Shown one piece after another: positions 1-6,752 of a stretch of DNA of 64,000 nt. The position numbers and the translations under genes are program-made. Every line of letters starts with the position of its first letter. The stretch's first letter is position 1. This DNA is from Oxalobacteraceae bacterium UBA6704 (GTDB lineage Bacteria; Pseudomonadota; Gammaproteobacteria; Burkholderiales; Burkholderiaceae_D). The stretch lies in assembly GCA_002454505.1 (NCBI GenBank), contig DKJA01000018.1, positions 1-64,000 of the forward strand, written 5' to 3'. The notes under the pieces are model-generated. The model saw only the letters and a program-made list of their open reading frames with translations. It did no database searches and had not been told where the DNA came from.

Positions 1-78
1 CAGACAACGCAACAGCAGGAAAGTTCAGGCCGTTTCAAGAAGTTCGGGTGACAGAGCCCTTTTTTTGGCAGAGCCGGA

Positions 79-1428
79 CTAATACACGTCCCGCCGATAC
101 CGCCCCGCCCCGGCCAGCCCGTCGACAGTCTCATCCCCCAGCACGTCGCGCAGCGCCCGGTCCACGCCGCCGGCCATGCCTTCCAGGCTGCCGCAGACAT
201 AGATGGCGGCACCGTCGGCAATCCATTCCCGCAGCGTTGCCGCAGCGGCCGGCAGCAAGTCCTGCACATACACCCGTTCGGCCTGGTCGCGCGAGAACGC
301 AAGATCGAGCCGCGCCAGCAGGCCGGCCGCCTGCCAGGCCGCCAGTTCGTCGCCGTAGTACAGGTCGTGCGCGCGGTTGCGTTCGCCGAACAGCAGCCAG
401 TTGCGGCCCTGCCCCGCTTCGGCACGGGCGCGCAGGTGGCCGCGCAGCCCGGCAATGCCGCTGCCATTGCCAATCAGGATCAGCGGCCGCGCCGCATTGT
501 CTTCCAGCCGGAAGCGGCGGTGCTGCCGCAGCCGCAGCGGCACGACGCTGCCCACCTCCGCCTGTTCGCACAACCAGCCGGATGCGACGCCGCTGCTGCC
601 GTCTTCATGCCGATGCAGCCGCACCAGCAGATGCACGCGCCCATCGCTGAAAACCGAGGCGATCGAGTATTCGCGGGGACGGTCCGGTTCCGCCGGCGCC
701 ACCACCTGCACCAGGTCGCCGGACTGCCAGGCTGGCAAGGCCCCGGCGGCGGGGGCCAGTTCGATGTGGCAGACCGGTGCGCCGGCACTGTGCGGATTCA
801 TCACGCGCCGCGCGACCAGGCGCCACGGCGCGAACGCGGGCGCGTCCCAGTCCGGCGCATCGCTGGTGCCGGCCAGGTGCGACAGGTGCTGGCGCCACAA
901 GGCAACGTCGCGGCTGGCGCCCCGGTCCACTTCCACGCGGGAGAACAGCGGCTGCGCGCCCTGCGCCTGCAGCCAGCCGTCCAGCGCGCGGCCGAAGCCG
1001 CAGTATTGCGCATAGCTGCTGTCGCCCAGCGCCAGCACGGCGTAATGCAGCTGCGGCAGCGGCAGGCTGCCCGTCATCAGGCGGCCGGCAAAACCGGCGG
1101 CGCCGTCGGGCGCATCGCCTTCGCCATAGGTGCTGGCGATGAACAGCGCGCGGCCGGCGTTCTGCAGCATTGCGGCCGACACGTCAGACAGCTCGCACAC
1201 CTGCACGCCGACGCCGGCCAGCCGCAGCGTGGCGGCCGTCTGCTGCGCCAGCTCCTCGCCGTTGCCCGTCTGGCTGGCGTAGGCGACGAGCCAGCCACCC
1301 GCAACGGCGCTGCCCGCCTGCGCGCGCTTGCGGCGCCAGTGCAGCCACGGCAGCAGACAGGAGGCGCCATAGGCGGCGAAGGCGGCGGCCGTCAGCGCCA
1401 GCCGCGTCGGATCGATGGTCAGAGGCAT
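79..1428 (-). CDS. Membrane-anchored diflavin (sulfite-reductase-type) NADPH reductase
   Basis: The 449-residue protein starts with one hydrophobic helix (about residues 8-28) followed by WRRKR, so it is probably anchored in the inner membrane with its catalytic part in the cytoplasm. Next comes a flavodoxin domain (ASQTGNGEE phosphate loop, STYGEGD, LGDSSY), then an FAD-binding segment (REYSIAS, the RxYS motif) and an NADPH-binding region (GNGSG, YVCGS), ending in an aromatic Tyr as in ferredoxin-NADP reductase relatives. It is shorter than CysJ (about 600) because the connecting domain is reduced. It is the last gene of a five-gene operon, 10 nt after apbE. Inference: it passes NADPH electrons towards the PepSY and flavinylated partners for iron-linked redox rather than for sulfite reduction, since no cysI is present. 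Confidence 0.85.
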   Translation of the reverse strand: MPLTIDPTRLALTAAAFAAYGASCLLPWLHWRRKRAQAGSAVAGGWLVAYASQTGNGEELAQQTAATLRLAGVGVQVCELSDVSAAMLQNAGRALFIASTYGEGDAPDGAAGFAGRLMTGSLPLPQLHYAVLALGDSSYAQYCGFGRALDGWLQAQGAQPLFSRVEVDRGASRDVALWRQHLSHLAGTSDAPDWDAPAFAPWRLVARRVMNPHSAGAPVCHIELAPAAGALPAWQSGDLVQVVAPAEPDRPREYSIASVFSDGRVHLLVRLHRHEDGSSGVASGWLCEQAEVGSVVPLRLRQHRRFRLEDNAARPLILIGNGSGIAGLRGHLRARAEAGQGRNWLLFGERNRAHDLYYGDELAAWQAAGLLARLDLAFSRDQAERVYVQDLLPAAAATLREWIADGAAIYVCGSLEGMAGGVDRALRDVLGDETVDGLAGAGRYRRDVY

Positions 1429-1438
1429 GCGGTTCTCG

Positions 1439-2437
1439 TCATGCCGCGTCGAGCAACGCCCTGAAATGGCTGCTCAGATGTTCGTGCAGGCCGCCGGCAC
1501 CGCGCACGACAAAGCGGGCGGCAATGCCGCGCGCCTCGGCCATGGCCAGGCCTGCGTCGAGGCCCAGCACGGTCAGTGCCGTCGACCACGCATCGCAGGC
1601 CATGCAGCTGGCCGCGACGACGGTGACGGATGCAACGCCGTGCTCGATCGGTGCACCGCTGCGCGGATCGAGCGTGTGCGGATAGCGGCGTGCATCGTTG
1701 AAAAAGAAGCGGCGATAGTCGCCGGAGGTGGCCACGGCCAGGCCATGCAGCGCGGCGACGATGCCATCGTCTTTTCCCGGCGCATCGACGATCTGCTCCA
1801 GCGCCACCCACCACGGCTGGCCGTCCGGCTTGACGCCGGCACCGCGCAGCTCGCCCCCGACCTCGACAAGATAATGATGGCAACCCTGCGCGGCCAGCCA
1901 GTGCGCCAGGCAGTCGACACCGTAACCCTTCGCCACGGCGGACAGATCGAGCTGCACGCCGCCCGGCTGCAATGCGCTGCGGCTGGCCGGATCGAGCAGC
2001 ACGCGCTGCACGGGCAATGCCGCCAGCGCCTGCTGCGGTGTCGGCGTGCTGAAGCCCGGCTGATCGTAACGGTTGACGGGGCCGAAGCCCCACAGATTGA
2101 CGAGCGCGCCGGCGCAAGGATCGCAGGCGCCGCCGGACTGGCGGCACACGTCCAGCGCATACGCCAGCACTTCGTAGAACGGCGCCGGCAGCTGCTGCCA
2201 CGTGCCGGCCGGCGCCCGGTTGAAGCGGCCCAGGTCGGAGGCTGCTTCCCAGTGGCTCATTTGCGCCACCACCTCGTCCAGCTGGCCCTGCAGGCCAGCC
2301 TGAAAATCCTCAGGCCCTGCCTGCACTGCCCGCACGGACCAGCTGGTGCCCATGCTGGTGCCGCGGTAATCGCGGATCGTCGCCCCGGCGGGCGGTGCCT
2401 CGGATGCGATCTGGTGCGGCAGCAGGACCCGGCGCAT
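1439..2437 (-). CDS. apbE: ApbE-family FAD:protein FMN transferase
   Basis: The 332-residue protein matches the ApbE family, which covalently attaches FMN from FAD to Thr of target proteins. Visible family features are GTSMGTSWSV near the N terminus, the GACDPCAG region, DLSAVAKGYGVD (the conserved DLSgiaKGyavD motif), LVEVGGELRGAG and SGDYRRFF, and a C-terminal metal-binding stretch near TVVAASCMACDAWSTAL. Its ATG overlaps the stop of the DUF4198 gene by one base (TAATG), which implies coupled translation. Oddly, no signal peptide or lipobox is visible, although most ApbE proteins act outside the cytoplasm. Either this one works in the cytosol or another export route is used. The predicted substrate, the DUF2271 protein, is encoded two genes upstream. 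Confidence 0.92.
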   Translation of the reverse strand: MRRVLLPHQIASEAPPAGATIRDYRGTSMGTSWSVRAVQAGPEDFQAGLQGQLDEVVAQMSHWEAASDLGRFNRAPAGTWQQLPAPFYEVLAYALDVCRQSGGACDPCAGALVNLWGFGPVNRYDQPGFSTPTPQQALAALPVQRVLLDPASRSALQPGGVQLDLSAVAKGYGVDCLAHWLAAQGCHHYLVEVGGELRGAGVKPDGQPWWVALEQIVDAPGKDDGIVAALHGLAVATSGDYRRFFFNDARRYPHTLDPRSGAPIEHGVASVTVVAASCMACDAWSTALTVLGLDAGLAMAEARGIAARFVVRGAGGLHEHLSSHFRALLDAA

Positions 2438-3261
2438 TACTGCGGCAGCACTTCCACGATGGCCGCATACGACGTGCGGCGCGTCTGTGCCTGCGGCGAC
2501 TGGCCCTGCCCCTGGCCTTGCCCACGCGCCTGCGCCGGCCAGCTGGACGTCACCATGTACATGCCACCGGCCGGTGCCGTGAACGTGATTTCGCCGTTGG
2601 CATCCGTCGTGTGGCGGATCTCGCCCAGGATGCCGCGCTGGCGTACGCCGCCGGGGATCAGGCTGAACGGCTGGTTCGCGGCAGGTTTACCATCGAGCAG
2701 GAACTTCCACGTGACCTTGTCGCCCACCAGCAGCTCGTTCGGATGCGTCACCGGCACCAGTTCCAGGCCCACGCCCGTCGGCTTCGGCACGGCGCTCGGT
2801 TCGTTGGCCGTGACGAACGTTTCGATGCGGCTGGCCATATGCGTGACCTGCAGGTCCTGCGCATTGGCCGGCACATCCTTCGCCAGCGTTTCCTCGGTGC
2901 CGCGGAAGCGCTTCGTTTCGCCATTGAGCTTGTAGCTGGCGAACACGCTCTTGTTGACGAGCGCCACGCGGTAGGTGCCGTTCTTCGCCATCTTCACGTC
3001 GAAGGTATTGCGCAGCTTGCCGTTGAAGATGTTCTCCGGCGTGACGGCCGCGCCATCCGGGCCGGTAACGGCCAGGCCGTCCAGCTGCAGCGGCCGGAAA
3101 TCGATGTCGAACAGGCCTTCCGAGATGGCCGCGTCGAACGTGACCCATGGCTCCTTGCCTTCGACGACGGTGGACGACGGCAGTATCCATTGCTTGTGTG
3201 CCTGGGCGCCGAACGCGGCGCCGGCCAGGGCCAGTGCAACCAGGGTTTTGGTGAAATTCAT
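2437..3261 (-). CDS. DUF4198 periplasmic protein (NikM-like)
   Basis: The 274-residue protein has a clear Sec signal peptide (MNFTKTLVALALAGAAFGAQA) with mature AHKQWILPS. The His directly after the cleavage site is typical of DUF4198/NikM-like proteins, where it can bind metal. The rest is predicted beta-rich, ending in an Ig-like segment (TTDANGEITFTAPAGGMYMVTSSW), with a short Gln/Gly-rich insert (GQGQGQGQ) before the C terminus. It sits between the DUF2271 and ApbE genes in the Fur-boxed operon. DUF4198 is repeatedly found with PepSY, DUF2271 and ApbE genes in proposed extracytoplasmic flavin systems. Its role is not established; a periplasmic metal- or redox-partner protein is the inference. 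Confidence 0.8.
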   Translation of the reverse strand: MNFTKTLVALALAGAAFGAQAHKQWILPSSTVVEGKEPWVTFDAAISEGLFDIDFRPLQLDGLAVTGPDGAAVTPENIFNGKLRNTFDVKMAKNGTYRVALVNKSVFASYKLNGETKRFRGTEETLAKDVPANAQDLQVTHMASRIETFVTANEPSAVPKPTGVGLELVPVTHPNELLVGDKVTWKFLLDGKPAANQPFSLIPGGVRQRGILGEIRHTTDANGEITFTAPAGGMYMVTSSWPAQARGQGQGQGQSPQAQTRRTSYAAIVEVLPQ

Positions 3262-3271
3262 CAGGGTCTCC

Positions 3272-3787
3272 TTATGGCTTGACTTGCACGACGACGTTGC
3301 CCAGCTCTTCCTTGCCCTTGGCCGCGTATTCCTGCGCCCCTTTCGGCGGCCAGGCCACCGGCACCTTGACCAGCTCGCGGCCGCCCGCCTCGCGCGCCGC
3401 CTCGACCACCAGCGTGTACTGCCCGGCCGGCAGCTTGTTCAGCGCATCCTTCTGCACCGGGAACGTCAGCGTGTGCTCGCCCGGCGCGCGGGTGGCGCCG
3501 CTGACGCCGTCGACCGGCATGGTCAGCTCGCGGCCCGACTTGCGCCACCACTGGCGCATGTCCTTCAGCCACTTCTCGCCGGCCTTGTCCTTTTTCTTCG
3601 TGTCGTACAGCACAGCCAGGTTGGTCACCACTTTCTGGTCGGCGTTCTCCATCCACGCCGCGATGTACGGCTTGTGGTACTCCGCCACGTTCAGTTGCGG
3701 GACGTCCAGCTTCAGGGCCAGGTCGGCCGCCATCGCCTGCGCGCTGACCAGCGGGATGCCGAGGGCGATGGAGTAGCGTAATTTCAT
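3272..3787 (-). CDS. DUF2271 periplasmic protein, predicted flavinylated
   Basis: The 171-residue protein has a signal peptide (cleavage probably after AQAMA, residue 20) and belongs to DUF2271. It contains D93-G-V-S-G-A-T99, which matches the ApbE flavinylation consensus known from NqrC/RnfG (DgxxSGA[ST]), so Thr99 is the predicted site of covalent FMN. ApbE is encoded two genes downstream in the same operon, 10-24 nt gaps separating the upstream genes. Known for the family: DUF2271 clusters with PepSY and ApbE genes. Inferred role: a periplasmic FMN carrier between the PepSY membrane protein and an acceptor such as ferric siderophore. The flavinylation itself is a prediction from the motif. 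Confidence 0.8.
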   Translation of the reverse strand: MKLRYSIALGIPLVSAQAMAADLALKLDVPQLNVAEYHKPYIAAWMENADQKVVTNLAVLYDTKKKDKAGEKWLKDMRQWWRKSGRELTMPVDGVSGATRAPGEHTLTFPVQKDALNKLPAGQYTLVVEAAREAGGRELVKVPVAWPPKGAQEYAAKGKEELGNVVVQVKP

Positions 3788-3811
3788 GGTTATGCCTTTT
3801 CTAATGGATGC

Positions 3812-4462
3812 TTAGTGGATGAACAGCAGTGCAATGACGATCGGGACCAGCATGCCCAGGCCGGCCATCGGCCAGGTGAACGGCCGCTTGGCCGCGTGGA
3901 ATTTCAGGATCAGCAGACCGGTGATGCAGAACACCAGGCACAGCACGGCGAACAGGTCGATGAACCAGTTCCACGCCTCGCCCGTGTTGCGGCCCTTGTG
4001 GACGTCGTTCAACCACGAGATCCAGCCGCGGTCGGTGTTTTCGTATTCGGCGGCGCCATCGTCGAAACCGATGCGCACCCACGCGTCGCCGCCCGCCTTC
4101 GGCAGCGGCAGGTAGACTTCGTCCACCGACCATTCGGCGGGACGGTCGCCCGCATTGACGGACCACGTGTCGACCAGCCAGCGCCCGGCCGCCGCGGGCA
4201 GCGGCGCCTTGTCGCCATCGTGCTGCTCGCCAAATGCCTTGAGCTCCGCCACCAGCGCGGCCGGCGCTTCGGCCTGCTTGCGGACGATGGATGGCTTGGC
4301 CTCGATCTGGCTGGCGTGATTCAGCGTGATGCCGGTAATGCTGAACAGGAACATCCCCAGCAGGCACAGGGCGGAGCTGATCCAGTGCCACTGGTGCAGT
4401 TGCTTCAGCCATACAGCCCGGCTGGCATTCTTGGCCGTTGCCTGCAGATCCTGGTCGCTCAA
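3812..4462 (-). CDS. PepSY-associated transmembrane protein
   Basis: The 216-residue protein has an N-terminal helix (about residues 27-47, SSALCLLGMFLFSITGITLNH), a periplasmic PepSY-like segment, and two C-terminal helices (about 160-185 and 196-215). Conserved-looking histidines flank the helices (HQWHW, LNH, NDVHKG), as in PepSY_TM proteins that may hold heme. The first codon is TTG. It is chosen because AGAAGG lies about seven bases upstream and the next in-frame Met falls inside the first helix. It is the first gene of the operon, with a Fur box 34-52 bases upstream of the start. The family is tied to iron uptake; here it is inferred to carry electrons across the inner membrane to the DUF2271 protein. 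Confidence 0.82.
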   Translation of the reverse strand: MSDQDLQATAKNASRAVWLKQLHQWHWISSALCLLGMFLFSITGITLNHASQIEAKPSIVRKQAEAPAALVAELKAFGEQHDGDKAPLPAAAGRWLVDTWSVNAGDRPAEWSVDEVYLPLPKAGGDAWVRIGFDDGAAEYENTDRGWISWLNDVHKGRNTGEAWNWFIDLFAVLCLVFCITGLLILKFHAAKRPFTWPMAGLGMLVPIVIALLFIH

Positions 4463-4495
4463 TTTCGCCTTCTGTGTGCTTTCGATGAATCATCA

Positions 4496-4514
4496 GATGA
4501 TAATGATTATCATT
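4496..4514 (-). promoter_or_regulatory. Fur box upstream of the PepSY/ApbE operon
   Basis: Read on the minus strand this is AATGATAATCATTATCATC, which contains the GATAAT/ATTATC hexamers of the Fur consensus and is a near-perfect palindrome (AATGATTATCATT on the plus strand). It lies 34-52 bases upstream of the TTG start of the PepSY gene, so iron-replete repression of the operon is expected. It is also about 130 bases upstream of the divergent PPOX gene, whose regulation by Fur is less likely. Confidence 0.85.
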
Positions 4515-4645
4515 TAACTAGTCAACGCAGGGGGCGGATGTTGATACAAACGATACAAATCTCCCCGGTACGGTGGCGTACAGACCACAGCAGCCGGCTT
4601 GCCTATCGTGGAGTCACTTACGGAAAAATAGCGAAAGGAGTCACC

Positions 4646-5143
4646 ATGGCTGTATTCACGAAAGACGAGCTGGACGACCTGACGTCCCGCATCAAGGACG
4701 TCAAGTTCGGCATGTTCACCACCAGCGACGACCTGCGCATCCTGACCAGCCGCCCGCTGACGAACCAGCAGGTCGATGCCGACGGCAATATGTGGTTCTT
4801 TGTGTCCGACCAGGAAGCGTTTACCCGCGACCTGCTGACCAACCCGTCCGTCAACGTCAGCTTCGCCGACGTGAGCGATCACCTGTACGTGTCGGTGGCC
4901 GGCCGCGCCGAACTGCTGCGCGACCGCGCCAAGGCGGAAGAGCTGTGGAATCCGATGATCAAGGCATGGTTCCCGCAAGGCCTGGACGACCCGCACCTGG
5001 TGCTGCTGAAAGTGCGCATCCAGTCCGCCGAGTACTGGGATACGGGCAACAGCAAGATGGTCACGCTGTTCGCGATGGCCAAGGCGGCCATCACCGGCAA
5101 GCCGCCCACCGATATTGGCGAGCACAAGCATATCGGCCGATAA
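4646..5143 (+). CDS. Pyridoxamine 5'-phosphate oxidase family protein (general stress type)
   Basis: The 165-residue protein is a split-barrel flavin-binding protein of the PPOX/general stress protein 26 type. It shows the family pattern GMFTTSD..LRILTSRPLT and MWFFVSDQEAFTRDLLTNPSVNVSFAD, followed by YVSVAGRAELL and AKAEELWNPMIKAWFPQGLDDP. The ATG at 4646 is set by GAAAGGAG six bases upstream; the open frame runs further upstream but without a ribosome-binding site. Members bind FMN, FAD or F420 and are often stress-induced, though the substrate is generally unknown. It is monocistronic, divergent from the Fur-box operon, and followed by a repeat and a hairpin terminator. Confidence 0.85.
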   Translation: MAVFTKDELDDLTSRIKDVKFGMFTTSDDLRILTSRPLTNQQVDADGNMWFFVSDQEAFTRDLLTNPSVNVSFADVSDHLYVSVAGRAELLRDRAKAEELWNPMIKAWFPQGLDDPHLVLLKVRIQSAEYWDTGNSKMVTLFAMAKAAITGKPPTDIGEHKHIGR

Positions 5144-5152
5144 GCGTTGGCT

Positions 5153-5260
5153 GGGGACTGTCCCCGGCTTCATGGGGCCTGTCCCCGGGGTTGCCATTGA
5201 CGTTGCTCTTTGCCGAACGAACAGCAACCCCCGGGACAGTCCCTTGCAGGGACAGTCCCC
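5153..5260. repeat. Inverted pair of GGGGACTGTCCCC-type repeats (family A)
   Basis: A left copy at 5153-5195 reads GGGGACTGTCCCC, a spacer, then GGGGCCTGTCCCCGGGGTTG. A right copy at 5224-5260 is the same element inverted and slightly diverged (GGGACAGTCCCTTGCAGGGA, then CAGTCCCC). Each copy is itself made of short palindromes, so the whole region can form nested hairpins. A third copy lies at 59708-59745 with identical core words. The position just after a stop codon is typical of REP/BIME-like intergenic elements. Confidence 0.8.
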
Positions 5261-5269
5261 AACAAAAAT

Positions 5270-5289
5270 CCCCGGCGCACCGGGGTTTT
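5270..5289. terminator. Rho-independent terminator between convergent genes
   Basis: CCCCGG-CGCA-CCGGGG is followed by TTTTG on the plus strand and preceded by AACAAAAAT, so it can act in both directions. It lies between the stop of the PPOX gene and the stop of the convergent small gene at 5292. Confidence 0.75.
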
Positions 5290-5291
5290 GT

Positions 5292-5549
5292 CTAGACGCC
5301 GGAACTCGCTTCCGGCCCGGGTGCACCGCCTTCGGTGCCCGGTGGTTCGCCACCCTGGCGGGCATCCTGCGGCCCGCTCTGGCGCGATCCCGGATCCGCG
5401 CTCTGGCGGTTGCCGGGAATGGGACGGTCCATGCGGCGCACTTCCGTCTCCGGCAGGTCGACATTGCCGATGCCGGGATGTTCCGTATCGACCAGCACGA
5501 AGGTGTCGTCGCTATGGTTGTTCTTGCGGGAGCTGTCAGGTGGCGTCAT
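5292..5549 (-). CDS. Small hydrophilic protein of unknown function
   Basis: This 85-residue frame begins with MTPPDSSRKNNHSDDTFVLV and ends in a long Pro/Gly/Gln-rich, probably disordered tail. I do not recognise a family. It is kept because it has an ATG start, ends exactly at a bidirectional terminator, and lies directly downstream of the KGG stress gene in the same direction (31 nt gap), consistent with a two-gene unit. Composition is polar with no signal peptide or membrane segment. It could be a small stress-related protein like its neighbour, but that is only context. Confidence 0.5.
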   Translation of the reverse strand: MTPPDSSRKNNHSDDTFVLVDTEHPGIGNVDLPETEVRRMDRPIPGNRQSADPGSRQSGPQDARQGGEPPGTEGGAPGPEASSGV

Positions 5550-5580
5550 GCGTCATCTCCTGCTTGCCTGTTGCTGCGGA

Positions 5581-5913
5581 TTAGCCCTGGCGGTTGTCGC
5601 CGCGGCTGTTGGTCTGATCGGCCGGACCGGCCTGCGTGGTCTGCTCGGCGCTGCTGTTACGCGCGGCGCTCTGGCGGTTGCCGTTCTTGTGGCTCATGGC
5701 CCCGGCACGGCGTGCCTCTTCCGACGTGAACTCGTGCGCGGTGCCCTTGGCATGCGCGGCACGGCCGCCTTCCGATGCAATCTCGCGCTGGCGCTGCGGA
5801 TCCATCGATGCAAAGCCGCGATTCTTGGTCGCGCTTTGCTTGCTGCCGGTCGCTTCCCCTTGTCGAGGACCTCGGCTGTTACCCTGATTATTACCCTGAT
5901 TTGATGCGGCCAT
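5581..5913 (-). CDS. KGG-motif general stress protein (con-10/GsiB-like)
   Basis: The 110-residue, very hydrophilic protein contains two KGG/con-10 type repeats: GFASMDPQRQREIASEGGRA and FTSEEARRAGAMSHKNG. These match the known pattern GFasmdpekqreIAskGGkaah. The flanks are Asn/Gln/Ser/Gly-rich and likely disordered. Such proteins are desiccation- or starvation-induced and behave like hydrophilins. The plus-strand sequence just above the start reads TGGTTTCTCCTG, which on the coding strand is an AGGAGAAACC ribosome-binding site. A 185-base spacer separates it from the repair operon; I see no gene there. Confidence 0.8.
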   Translation of the reverse strand: MAASNQGNNQGNSRGPRQGEATGSKQSATKNRGFASMDPQRQREIASEGGRAAHAKGTAHEFTSEEARRAGAMSHKNGNRQSAARNSSAEQTTQAGPADQTNSRGDNRQG

Positions 5914-6098
5914 GGTGGTTTCTCCTGAAGTGACGCTTTGGATTTTGACGTGATGGCAGAGAGGTGGGACCCGAAGCCCGATCGTTCACCGACCAGCGAC
6001 GATCATTGTTATACGATCGGGCAACAGGAGAGGCCATGGTAGTGGAAGGCCTGACGAGCAAATATAGGACGTTTACATGTCTCGTTGTAGGATATCGC

Positions 6099-6752
6099 CT
6101 ACCGAATTTCCATAGGGAAAATTAATTCCTCAGCCAGCAAGTACAGCCGGTCGCCGTCCGCGGGTTCGACCGGATGACCGCCCGTGAACGAGCCAAACGA
6201 GGGCAGGATGGCCCGCGTCGTGCCCACGACAAAGCAAGGTAGCCGCAGGGAATCGCGCCGGCCCGTCAGCCGGTAGACCGGGTGCACGTGGCCGGCCAGT
6301 ACGTAACCGTCCGACGCCAGGTCGGGATGGTGACAGAACGCAAACGGGCCGATGCGATACGGTTCGTCCACCATGGCGATGCGCAGCAGCGCGGACGGGT
6401 CGCCGGCATGCAGGTCGTGGTTGCCCCGCACCAGCGTCAGCCGCAGGTCCGGGCGGCGCTCGCGCCACGCAAACATCGTCTGCACCGTGGCCGCAGCGTG
6501 CGCCGCCTTCGCATGGAGGAAATCGCCAAGGAACAGGATGTGTTCGATATCGTGCGCGGCCAGCAGCATGTCGAGGCCGCCCAGGTTTTCCGACGTGGTC
6601 CCGCGCGGCACGGGAATGCCCAGCGCGCGGAAGGCGGCCGCCTTGCCGAAGTGGATGTCGGCGATCACCAGCATCTTTTCGCGCGGCCAGTACAGCGCCT
6701 TCTCCGGCAGCAGCAGCACTTCCTCGCCGGCCAGCTCGATCGTCACGCTCAT
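6099..6752 (-). CDS. pdeM: Ligase-associated DNA damage response endonuclease PdeM
   Basis: The 217-residue protein is a calcineurin-like metallophosphoesterase with the complete set of metal ligands: ADIHFGK (DxH), LGDFLHAK (GD), RGNHDLH (GNHD), FCHHPD and AGHVHP (GHxH). The PRGTT segment after ALGIPV is typical of PdeM. It is the last gene of the four-gene ligase-associated cluster, with its ATG overlapping the helicase stop in ATGA. Family knowledge assigns it to this conserved repair neighbourhood, and the bacterial Lhr partner cluster is linked to DNA damage tolerance. Its exact nucleic-acid substrate here is unknown. Confidence 0.93.
   Translation of the reverse strand: MSVTIELAGEEVLLLPEKALYWPREKMLVIADIHFGKAAAFRALGIPVPRGTTSENLGGLDMLLAAHDIEHILFLGDFLHAKAAHAAATVQTMFAWRERRPDLRLTLVRGNHDLHAGDPSALLRIAMVDEPYRIGPFAFCHHPDLASDGYVLAGHVHPVYRLTGRRDSLRLPCFVVGTTRAILPSFGSFTGGHPVEPADGDRLYLLAEELIFPMEIR

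Noticed and set aside
1..78. Possible terminator or gene end at the left edge
   Set aside because: There is a run of seven T (59-66) but no adequate hairpin before it, and too little sequence to identify an upstream gene.
4530..4560. Direct repeat GATACAAACGATACAAAT upstream of the PPOX gene
   Set aside because: Only two short copies are present, with no palindromy and no position relative to a clear promoter; chance is likely.
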